A stretch of DNA of 64,000 nt from positions 2,074,503 through 2,138,502 of the forward strand of contig NC_045143.1 in assembly GCF_008831285.2 (NCBI RefSeq). Reading direction: 5' to 3'. The stretch comes from Nymphaea colorata (taxonomy: Eukaryota > Streptophyta > Magnoliopsida > Nymphaeales > Nymphaeaceae). This document shows, one piece after another, positions 51,201 to 64,000 of this stretch; the first letter of the stretch is position 1; each line of letters starts with the position of its first letter. The notes under the pieces were generated by a model. It saw only the letters and a list, made by a program, of their open reading frames with translations. It had not been told where the DNA came from and searched no databases. The position numbers and the translations under genes are program-made.

Positions 51201-52075
51201 AATATAAGCAACCTAATATATCTATAAAAATCTATTTTGATGTAAAACTTGTTTTTAATATGCGCTTTCCATCAATTTATTCTTAAGATCATATTGGTAA
51301 GTTAGATTTAAAAGAAAACACTTTCAAGTTTCAACATCTCATTTAAACAATCTAGTTTTTGTTCCTGACCTAACTGCGGTTTCTATCAATTTTCCTATAT
51401 ATACAATATTTAGTGCGATGGAAAATAATTTTTTTTCTCACTTTTGTTCGGAGCCTGATAACAATATCTAACATATGACAAATTTTCATAATAGAACTAA
51501 TCGAAAGGCTGAACAGGGAATGAAAATAGTGACAGGAAAACCCAACAACCGTGAAGATATATGCGGAACTGGACGTCCTTCCGCTTCAAACATTGAAGCA
51601 TGACTAAACATTGCCACTTCGCGACTTCCAGAATAAGTTGTATATATGAAAACGAAACATTAACGAAACTAATTATGACAAGATGCAACCAAAAACAAGA
51701 GTCCGGTGGCTCTGCTTTATATACAGTTCCAAAAATCAACATAATTCAACCTCATGCTTCAGCTATCAACCCGATGATAAGATAACTCAATCTTTCACCT
51801 TTCATGGCCACCTTGCCTTAAAATCTTTCAAATTATCAAAAAAGAGAAAGAGAGAAAAAAGAAAAGCAGGGATAATAAAAAGAAAAGCCAATAGTTTCGA
51901 CTAGACTAACTAAATATACAATACGCAATTTCAAGCAGGTGTAAGCAGGAATCAAAAGAGAAAAGTGAAAGCCAAGAACCTATACCTTTTTCCCGTTCAT
52001 CTCATCATCTGCTTCTTTCTTGGGTTCACGATCTCCAAGAACAGAAGGCGGCCTCGCGAACAACTGCAACTCCAT
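48279..52075 (-). CDS. Group IIb WRKY transcription factor (WRKY72/61-like), copy 1
   Basis: A nuclear DNA-binding protein expected to bind W-boxes. The four exons are 51986-52075, 49929-50456, 49201-49314 and 48279-49073, joining to 508 residues. Residues about 33-70 form a leucine-zipper-like coiled coil ([20 protein letters not shown]), typical of group IIb. LDLGL (LxLxL, an EAR-like repression motif) lies mid-protein, and KKARVSVR just before the WRKY domain is a likely nuclear signal. WRKYGQK is at 213-219, with a C-X5-C-X23-H-X-H zinc site at 233, 239, 263 and 265. The intron after KKQ and before VQR is the IIa/IIb type. After the domain comes THNHPLP and the [13 protein letters not shown] block (here VMASTTSAA). 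The start MELQLF matches MELLLF of copy 2. Unlike copy 2, it lacks the 27-codon second exon. No intact FMO lies between it and copy 2. Confidence 0.94.
50457..51985 (-). other. Long intron 1 of WRKY copy 1
   Basis: About 1.5 kb of AT-rich sequence with a short TA microsatellite near 50760-50775. The 27-codon exon that copy 2 has at the corresponding place was not found here. Confidence 0.7.
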
Positions 52076-52193
52076 GCCCACTGACTTCTTTCTTTCTTGC
52101 ATTCACGTTTCCTCTCAAAGTTAATTTATTCATGTTCTGGGAGGTCCAGCTGTTGACAAAACCAGGAAGAAAGCAGTGGCATAAATTCAAACC

Positions 52194-52209
52194 TATATTT
52201 TATTAGCAG
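52194..52209 (-). promoter_or_regulatory. Upstream block shared by the two WRKY genes (copy 1 side)
   Basis: On the gene strand CTGCTAATAAAATATA lies about 120-135 bases before the start codon. The identical 16 bases occur before WRKY copy 2. The AATAAAATATA part may serve as the TATA region. A TTGACA W-box core is nearby at 52153-52158. Confidence 0.5.
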
Positions 52210-52454
52210 TCGGACTCTTAACACGTTCACATATTTAGTAAAGTTCAACGTTCATGATGTGTCACACTCAGTTCAAAGTTCAAACGTATCATGATGGACA
52301 TAAACTTTGAATAGGAGATTGTCGATATCAGCTGTCATGCCATTAGATTCCTGAATTGATAAAGACCTCTGCTGGCCAGATTTTCTGGTGAGGACACGAG
52401 TTGAAACCTCGAGGATCAGAACACCAGTTAAAAGCCTTAAACAATATATACATA

Positions 52455-52458
52455 TGCG

Positions 52459-52511
<53 letters not shown>
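52455..52511. repeat. Compound GC/CA/TA microsatellite
   Basis: A short GCGCGC and CACACA stretch passes into a TA run of about 40 bases, upstream of WRKY copy 1. Confidence 0.93.
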
Positions 52512-52513
<2 letters not shown>

Positions 52514-52719
52514 AAGAGCAGAGTCAGTGTTAAGTGCCCACACGAACCCCCAAAAAAGTTTTTTGTGATTATATATAATGATATTTCTAAGTAATTTTCT
52601 TACTATGGCTTTTAAAAATTTAAAAATTTGTACCTAGCATCCATTTAACCAGACATCATTGTATATAATAAGTGAATATGAAGAGAAATTGGAGACTTCA
52701 CACCCGTGGCAAATTCTAT

Positions 52720-53140
52720 CTCGGGTTTCACCTGGTGTTGACGTCTTAAGGTGTGATCTGGTCTTTGAAATGTTTTCTATTAAAAAAAAAAAATCTAAGA
52801 AAGAGTTTGGAATCTTTAGATGATATCCTAAAACTAAAACGCGGTTTTGAAAACAAAACATGGTTTTGCTTCCCTTCAAAACCAGGCTGTTCATAGTGTT
52901 TGGGTGCCATCAAAAATGGATTTGAAGAAAATTCAATTTTGACAAAACTTAGTTTTATAAAAAAAAGTAAAAAGTCTGACTCCATGAAGTTATTTATAAA
53001 AACAAAATTATAACCTTGTTTTATGAGAGTGCCCTTCAAATAAACATATCAAGCTTCCAAAAAACTTATTAAAAAATATTTGGTTTTTATAAAACCAAGT
53101 TTTCACAAAAGTGGGTCAGACAAGATATCATCCAAATGCC
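52720..53140. repeat. MITE-like repeat, related to 47700-47935
   Basis: It is rich in AAAACCAAGTTTT, AAACCAGG and GTTTGGGTGCC words, with similar words near both ends in opposite orientation (ACGCGGTTTTGAAAAC early, TATAAAACCAAGTTTT late). This is consistent with a decayed foldback element. No coding capacity. Confidence 0.45.
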
Positions 53141-55463
53141 TCGAAAGCATTAAGGAAATTCTTTTTGGCCTTATTTATGATTTGACATCATAGTGGGGGA
53201 CTTATCTCTCCAGTGGTCAATTTTGGAGTGCTTAATCTTTTAAGTTTATCTAAAATATTTTAATTAGAACAATTGTTTATTTTTTAAGAAGATTTTTTTG
53301 ATATTTTTTCTACCTATTGACGTCCCTTTTAGCTGAATGGGTGCGTATCGATGGATTAATTACCAACTTAGCAGCTCTGCAGCTCACAAGCCTCCTTCTA
53401 CAACAGAAAATGAATGATAATTGCTTCGACCTACAAAAAAAAATGCTTATTTTTATATTGATACTTTAAGATAATTTTTTTCAATTGCTCTTTTAAAAAT
53501 TTTATAATTATCGCCTTTTTACCACTACAACTTACAACAATTTTATGGCAAAGGGTTTGGTTTTTGAACTTATTTTTATTGGAACTGAAGGAACCGTAAA
53601 AAAAAAAAGATTTGAACTCAAATATATTACGATTATATGTGTACATATAATTTTTTGATTTTGATATCGTGGTTCAAACTTCCATATACGTTTGAATTGC
53701 CCACCCAGTAGGGGCATTTTGGTCACTTCAAGCTGTCCAACAGTCACTGTTCGGTTTGACATCCGGGTTCCTTATTCAAAACTTCATCATCATCAACTTC
53801 CATCAACCGCCACGGGTTGTCTGTTTTTGAAGTCTTGATGTGAGCCTCTATTTTGTTAATAACTCTCAAACAAGGGTCTCAAGTAAAAAAAAAAGCTTCC
53901 TTTTTGAAATATATAATATATTCAATACCAACTTCTGAAAAGAATGAGTCGTTATCTTTTTATATAATCAACCATGTCTTTTTAATTGCTACCAAATACT
54001 AGGACATAAGTCAGTCTAATTTTGCTCTATTTAATCGAGATTTTAACATGACATAAATTATTGTTTCGATTAAGAGATGATTTTGCTAGCTTTAACAAGT
54101 TGTCAACGTTATGGTATAAACGAGAGAAGTCTGGCAACTTGGTGCAGCAAGTAAGCGTGGAATAAAGTAGTTGAAATCTATCAAATCAAAGACCAGACAT
54201 GCGTAGACAAGTATGATCGGCTGAGGGAACTCATAAGCTGTAAGAAGGTCCAAATTATAATTATTTCTTCCACATGTTATGCTGATGCCTTCTTTTTTTA
54301 ATTTCTTGGAAGCTCTTTCTGCCATCACATATAAGCATTGGAATCTGTTGTAACATGATTGAACTCTCCACAGTTTTTTTTTTCTTTTGATTCTTGAGAT
54401 GGTAAACGATCAAGTTATGTTTGTCCCAAAAAGCATAGCATAATTGGACGGTAAGGCGGTTCACATGCAATAAGTGTAAGGTTTGAATCTCGTGACCGTT
54501 GTCACGTTTCGATGCATTATTCCTTTGGCTTAAAAATGGTGGTAAGCACGACATTCGAGTTGAAGGATGTACCTTAGTTTAATTAAGTCTTGAAGCAAGG
54601 AAGAATCCTATGCATACCTTAGGGTTTTATGCTGAAGGAGATTTTGTGTAAGTAAACATTAAAAAAGATGTTTAAGTCATGCTGTATGATCCATATTATA
54701 TATATGTATATGCGTGATGTGTTTATCAAACCTGTTGAAGACCTACCCTAAGTTCTTTCCGAATAATTATGGTATATGTGATTACATGTTTGCAAACATA
54801 TAAATGGACTAACATAAGGACGAGGGCCTACACTTCAGCCGGTTTTCACCGGAAAACATATAAATCAACATAAAAATGGAGTTTTCGTTTATATAGGAAG
54901 CAAAAAGAAAAAAAATTTGAAACTGTTGACTTTGAAAAAAAATAGTTTTTAATAAATTATTCAGTTTTCGGATATATTTACAAGGTAGATTATAGAAAGA
55001 ACGAGCGGCAGATAAAAATGATGTATCTGACAAAATATTCAATCTGACTATATATATGTATATGTATATAACTGGATGTACCCGTGACACATGAGTGTGT
55101 ACAGATGACCCATATTCCTGTTTAATGTGCACAAGCAAGATGTCATTTGACTCTGATCAAAGTGCTTCCTCATTAGTTAGTAGATGTGACCATTGGCAAA
55201 AAACACTATACGCGCTTCCAAAGCAGCGGACATATTTATTCTTATCTTCCTGATGAAATGAAAAACATTATTCGCAAGCGATAAGTAATCAGCAAAAGCA
55301 CTTCAAGCATCTTAAGCTGCCATTCAATGGATCGAGTAAATAGAATTGGGAAAAAGCCAGCGACATGCAAGCAAGCAGAGGTATTTCCATGCCTCAAATT
55401 AAGAACTCGCTAGTAGTGGACGCTTTGTGCTCAGGGTCGAATACACGCTTCATATGTTTAACC

Positions 55464-55464
55464 A

Positions 55465-55531
<67 letters not shown>
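55464..55531. repeat. Compound (CT)n(TA)n(GT)n microsatellite
   Basis: Three dinucleotide runs follow one another without interruption, about 68 bases in all. Confidence 0.95.
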
Positions 55532-56706
55532 ATTGCTAAAATTAAAACAGCATGACGCAATACTGTATCATAAACCACCACTAGTTCTCCATAAGGTGAG
55601 TATTTTTTCCTTGTAAGAAAAGGGGTTTAACATTTACCAATGTTGTTTCATTTGTGTTTTATAAAAAGGTTTTTTTTATCTGTTTGAGCACCTGAACCGT
55701 TTGAGAGCAAACACAAACACATCTTCGTCTTCATCATAAGACATGTATGCAAATCATTAATGTGCTCAAGATTGAAGACTACTAAAAATTAGAGATAAGA
55801 TAACTATACTCCTTCTGGTAGTGTTAAAAAAAAAACCTCTCAAGAAAATGAAAAACCAAAAAAATACCTTTCTTTTTAAAAAGTTAGCAAAACACCTATA
55901 TTTCTTCTTTCATGTGCATATCCATTATAGGGGGTTAACAACTCATCGCCTAGATAAAAAGGCCAAAGCCTCTCTGCACACCTTTCTCCTCCACCTCTTT
56001 CCCCCAAAAACAAAACTTCTCCTGTCTCTGGGACTCTAAGCTGCATCGATTCAGCAATGCCAGCAGTATACCTTACAATTTAGGTATTATACAGTACTCT
56101 TACGTGCTCTATCAAGACGTATATGAAATTATTTATATTTGTGCATGTTTTTCTCTGTGTGTGTGTGTGTGCATGCGCGCAAACGTAATTAAGCGTGTTG
56201 CAATTGATGGGATCGACATTCAAAACTTAACGCGGGTAAAGGGTCAACTGTGATTGGATCTCAGTCTGAAGTTGAGTCCTATACGTATCAATTTCCTTGT
56301 TTTTTGTCCTTTTGTCTGTTTTTTCCTATTGCTTTTGCCATTTATTAACTACTAAAATGCTTTCCCAAGTCTAAACAAGACAAGGAATATTTGCATAAAG
56401 TCCAACACTGCCTTTGATCGGCCTTGTATCAACACTGGTCATGGTTTCTTGTGACTTGCAACGTTGATCTAATATTTCTTCTCTCTCTCTCTCTCTCCCT
56501 CCTTATTGCTGTCTCTTTTTTCAAATCTGTAGCAGGTTTTCCTTCCTAACGTTTACTGGGAGGACCACTAATGAAATTACGTTATCTTTCTCTCTTTCTT
56601 GATTGCATAGGGGTGGTCTCTTGTTTGATTCTTACCGGTGCTCTTCTTCTGATGACATTGAGAATCGAGCTGATATATATGTTAATTGTCTCCCCTTTCT
56701 TTCTAA

Positions 56707-57150
56707 AGATGTTGATGGATCAGATTCAAACCAGATGTATGTTTCACCTTCATCTATTTTTTCAGATATCTATTTATTTGGAGTTGAATTTATAGTTGAA
56801 TTTGGATGAAAAAATAAATGTATATAATAAGTCCGAAATCTGAATGTATAAATCGAGATCCCATCCAAATCCTATTTTTATGTTAACATCTGAATTCGAG
56901 TCTGATTTTTAAGCTGAATCCAAACCATAATATAGACATTGAGTATAGAATATTTCTTTGAAATTATATTTGATCCTAATCTGGATATGAATCCAGTCAA
57001 TATTTACTTAAATCTGAATCCGATCGGATATCATTTCTTATATTTGAATCTGATCTGAACTATCAATCAGATATCAAATTTTTTTATGTGTCCAGTTTGT
57101 TTTATGCAGTTCGATTGGATATCTAATCTAGATCGGACTTATTGGCATCC
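56707..57150. repeat. Decayed relative of the GGATGTCAAT MITE-like element
   Basis: It starts near GATGTTGATGGATCAGATTC and ends ATTGGCATCC, with GAATCCGATCGGATATC-type words inside, as in the 28112-28552 element. Its termini are degenerate. Confidence 0.5.
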
Positions 57151-59671
57151 ATACTTCTCTCTCTACATCTCTCATACGCTTAATATGTAAAAATTATTTT
57201 ATAAAGAAAAAGTGAATTATTTTATTTCTTCTAAGTCAATCTACGGAACCATTTAACTCTGCCCTTTGGTAGCACTTTATCATTGGCTAGCTTTAATTCA
57301 ATTAAAGAATGAGATGTGTGTGTGAGAGAGAGAGAGCCGATAAAATGGAAATATATAGCAAAATTTGGGAACAAGAAGTCCCCTAAGTACATGAGAGAGA
57401 GAAAGAGAGAACTTGCACCAGCTTAGCTATATCATTTATCAATAACACATACAATTGCAGGATTATAATATATATATATATATATATATGAAATTGCACC
57501 ACTCGTATCATATACACCGTCCCAAGCAAGGAGCTGATAATTACCCTAAAATCAGTTCTTAATTAAAGGCGCGTGATCTTGAATGAATATTTAAACCTTC
57601 CTACTCATAGAGAAATTCATCTTGTTTATGTCAGCAGGGGAGAATAGTCCATATCTAGTATAGAAGCCAAGCTATCAGAGTAACATTAATTCAAAACGGT
57701 ACTATCCATCCCTAATTTAATGCTTCTGCCAGTGTTCTTCTAGCCTCATTATCGCCCCAGTACTATTGAAAAAGCTGTTTGCATATTTGCCATCATATGA
57801 TTGAAATTCACTTTACAGTGATCACATCTATAAAGTTTAATTTATCAAAAATACTAAGTGGAACAAGAAAAAAGAACTGATCTGGCTTACTGGTATGGCA
57901 CTTTGGATGGCTAATTTGTTATGCGCCCAAAGATCATATTTTAACAGCTTATAGAGGCTATTCTTTTGAGGTAATGAGTGTATAGTCAGTATATCGCAAT
58001 TCCAGAAAAGATTAACAATCTATAGTCATGACCATCTTGATTCTTGACTGTATATGCGTAGCTATGAATTAAGCGGGCAGGGTATGTCTCATCTATCGAG
58101 TTAAAGTTCATGAACCCTTCGAATCTCAATGAAGATGCACCTTTGACTCTCACTTGTTCGTCATGTTTCAGCTGAATGTGAACCTGTATATGAGATTTAC
58201 ATGATCGATTGGATAAGAATCGGGTCTTTAGTTTGTGTTTCTAATGCAAGAATATATCATTCTAAATTTTTATTTTAACAGCGATAGTTTGGCATCTGCA
58301 TTTTGAGTTCTCGAAATTCCAGCTGTACTTATTGGAATAAACCATGCAATTATTCGCAATATAAAAAGTAAGAAAGATTTAGAAGTGTTTTCGTGGACTT
58401 GTGGAAAGATGCCAACTAGATGACAAGTCACTTTTCTTAGAAATTTTCGAATGTCTTGACTGTTCATTAGTCACTGCACATGAAGTTAGTTTGAAGATTT
58501 CTTGAGCTGTCTACTTTTAGCTAAGAAGTCAATACTAACCATCTTCGTCGCCCTAAAAGGTGGGTCAATGAAATACTTTTCTGAAGATACAGGAGTTGAT
58601 TACTTGATGTCTATCTGAAATTTTTACGTTTGCTTATTCAAGCCTTAGGCCAGCATGACGTTTTTCTCCAACATCCGAAGGAGAAAGGAAGGATACATAA
58701 CTTGTGGAAATTTGGACGATCGGTGAAGGTTTGAAGTTAAAGGAATGTAGAAGACTAATTTTCACCATATATAAGCCCAAACCTGTGGATATGAATTATG
58801 AAGATAGACATTGACCATGATGAATCCCTCCGCGCGTTTGCGTTTGATTGAAGATGAAGTGTGAGTTGCAAAAATATTTATACAATTGGGGACTAAGGAT
58901 CAGTGCTAATGTATTAAAGATCTGTACTATGGCCTGTCTATTGACTCATCCGGACAAAGGAATTAAGATCGAACCCGTTGGTGTTCATGAATTTAGGCAA
59001 ACAATTGACATGCTCGGCCATAGTTTTGGACTGATTGATGAACTGATAATAGCATTCCGTGGCCAAAACTCTGTACAAACTTTATCTAAAATCTTAATGC
59101 GTTGACAATTTTGACTAATGCTAAAAGGGGATGTTTGAAAGGTGGAAGTTCCCTTTTACTCGAAAGATTACATGAATTTTCTCCCCAGATCGCATTTTGC
59201 CTGATATCAAAGAAAAGATGGGTATCTGTCTTCTCAGAGTTTAGGTTCTAATGAAAGAAACATTCTTATGGCCTGGCAGACCGTGTTCCTACTAAGAAAT
59301 ATAGAGAAGTTGTCTTTTCCACCCTTTCTGCACATCCTGCTAAGTATACTTACAGGCTTCAGCAATAAAATATGAAGTATATTTATATGTGAATGTTTTG
59401 ATAACCAATTCTTTGATTTGCTGCAATTAGACATGCATACAGAACTTTATTGCATAAAAGAAATCAACGGACATGAAAGTGACAAAATTTTGAGATTCAA
59501 AGAGGGCATGTTTACACTTAAAAAATATCAATTGCAGCTTGTCCTAACAAATCAACTATGGACATCACATCTCTGTGATCAATTTTGAAAAAAAAAAAAA
59601 AAGAAACTTTCAAATGAATAATGTTCCTTTTCTGGACCCAACTGGAGTTACTGGACCCATAAGGGCCAGAA

Positions 59672-62578
<2,907 letters not shown>

Positions 62579-62727
62579 GGCCGGATCTCTAGCTATAGCC
62601 ACTGTCTTCTTTCTTTTTCTTGAGGACGCATGCACGTTTCCCCCACGCTCCCCAACTAGCATATTTATAGTCCCCGGACGATGTTACACGGAACCAGCAA
62701 CAGCGGCGAAAGTGAAAACTTCAAAGT

Positions 62728-62743
62728 TATATTTTATTAGCAG
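62728..62743 (-). promoter_or_regulatory. Upstream block shared by the two WRKY genes (copy 2 side)
   Basis: The same 16 bases as at 52194-52209 (CTGCTAATAAAATATA on the gene strand), here 150-165 bases before the start codon. The flanking leader is otherwise poorly conserved, apart from CTTCTTTCTT and CACGTTTCC blocks seen in both genes. Confidence 0.5.
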
Positions 62744-64000
62744 ATGGGACTGTACACATCTTCAATGAATACTTTCGAATCCAACTGTACATTAGTTAAA
62801 GAGCTCTCAGAATTCAACAATGTCGACAACGGAGCGGACTGAGATTTCAATGCGCGCTGTGATATGATAAGGTGGCGGTGCACGTGCAACCCGTGAGGGA
62901 AGTTGAAGCCGAAGTCTTCGGCTGCCTGCAATTACTGCTCCTCCCCATCTCTAGTTTCTCATCAAACTCTTTGAAAAAGACTTCCGCTGTGACTTCTCTG
63001 TTGGCCTGTCTAATTTATTAACGAAATTCACTCTTTGAAATATACAAATAATGAGAAAAGAATAGATATTAATATTGTTCTAGCCTTATGTTAGGAACCA
63101 ATCATATATATATCAACATGGGTGCATATCACAACAAAAACTTAACTGTTCTGAATATTATCCACTTATATGGGGCCTGCATGCATTGGCCAAATGATAG
63201 GCTCTATCTTCGACAATGATTCGTGCCGGCCAATACATTCATGAAATAGTATATTTTTAAAAAAAAAAACATAAATTTAATTTGAAATTACTTGTTTGGG
63301 CCAAAATATAGTGGCGGCTTTACCAGCCAAAATGCCTTATCATTTAGAAAAACGATACAATACTTAATTGCAAAGTTAATGATTAGAGACCATACTTTGT
63401 GGGAGAGAGAGGAATCCTTCCATATTTAGTTTTAAAGCCTCTCGATCTGGTTGTGGTTTCTTTCGAGTCAGAAACTAAAAAAAATCATATTGGCATTTGA
63501 AAATTCTCTAGGAAAATCGATTTGCAAAAAGAAGTTAGTTTTCTACTCAAATCTCGACATGCAAGAACAAAATCAGAACTTAATTGGTACTGAGTACATT
63601 ATATGGTAGCTGCTAGACGGCCATGGGAAGCAGAAAGTTTCAGAAATTATTGGGCAGGTATAAATGGAAATTTTCACTTGAACTTTGTAGTCAAGATTCC
63701 TCCATTAAAATCTAAGTCCAGCCATACATCAGAATCCAGCCTGTGTCCCATCTGTTTGCATCAGCGTCATCTGCAAGCTAAGCTAGCCGCCGGTGGGGGC
63801 ATTTTGGTCACACCAAAAAGTCGTCAATTAGGTAGTGCCTGTTCGAAATCTGGGTCTTTCTTCATAGATAGATACATCAAATTAAGGTTCCAGTATTCCC
63901 CAATATTAGTCAAGATGGCGTGACATATATATGGAACAGGTAGGTCAATTTTGTTTGCTGACGGCTCCTCGTCTTTTTGGTAGGTCTGCAACTGTTTGAA
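62744..64000. other. Upstream region of WRKY copy 2 to the window edge
   Basis: No gene recognised. A plus-strand frame of 106 codons at 63603-63923 has no familiar motif. GGGGCATTTTGGTCAC at 63796 recurs upstream of WRKY copy 1 at 53709 in the same orientation. It may be a shared promoter remnant or a common plant repeat word. Confidence 0.5.

Larger units (their letters stand above)
52512..59671. other. Intergenic region between the two WRKY genes
   Basis: About 7 kb with no recognised gene. It contains the repeat-like segment 52720-53140 and a GGGGCATTTTGGTCAC word at 53709, also found upstream of WRKY copy 2 at 63796. There is a CT/TA/GT microsatellite (55464-55531), a GT run near 56157-56171, a decayed relative of the 28.1-kb MITE (about 56707-57150), and a TA run (57469-57490). 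The open frames present are short and unlike known proteins. Confidence 0.6.

Noticed and set aside
62579..62662. In-frame upstream ATG of WRKY copy 2 (28 extra residues)
   Set aside because: The extra part has no match in copy 1, while the MELLLF start does.
63603..63923. 106-codon frame at the right edge
   Set aside because: No family features, and it overlaps the GGGGCATTTTGGTCAC word common in plant repeats.

Overview
The window is nuclear DNA from a flowering plant. It has split genes with GT-AG introns, AT-rich intergenic DNA, many TA, CT and GT microsatellites, and transposon debris. I see nothing that fixes the genus. There are no tRNA or rRNA genes, CRISPR arrays or organelle segments that I could recognise.

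Layout. (1) Positions 1-7.7 kb, minus strand: the first 11 coding exons of a delta-1-pyrroline-5-carboxylate dehydrogenase (ALDH12A1/P5CDH), whose 3' part lies beyond the left edge. (2) 7.7-10.2 kb: AT-rich intergenic DNA. (3) 10.3-12.95 kb, minus: a complete five-exon flavin monooxygenase of the plant FMO1 type (copy 1). (4) About 13-35 kb: a repeat-rich block. It holds three copies of a dispersed repeat of about 2 kb, a decayed Ty1/copia retrotransposon, three large foldback hairpins, a MITE-like element and short tandem duplications. (5) 35.5-36.2 kb, plus: a 5'-truncated, frameshifted FMO pseudogene (copy 2). (6) 36.97-41.67 kb and 43.41-46.94 kb, plus: two complete FMO1-like genes (copies 3 and 4). 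(7) 48.3-52.1 kb and 59.7-62.6 kb, minus: two group IIb WRKY transcription factors of the WRKY72/61 type, evidently tandem duplicates.

How the genes may fit together. The three intact FMO genes share exon 2, exon 3 and all splice phases exactly, so they arose by duplication and one inversion. The best-known relative, Arabidopsis FMO1, N-hydroxylates pipecolic acid to make the immune signal N-hydroxypipecolic acid. Group IIb WRKY factors include defence regulators that bind W-boxes (TTGAC), and W-box cores occur in the 0.7 kb before FMO copy 3. The FMO-WRKY neighbourhood is therefore a candidate defence cluster. That is inference from family membership and position, not shown by the sequence. 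The rest of the window is mostly repeats. The least explained structures are the long hairpins, the 2-kb repeat family carrying a primer-binding-site-like motif, and splice-bounded reading frames inside intron 1 of the dehydrogenase gene.
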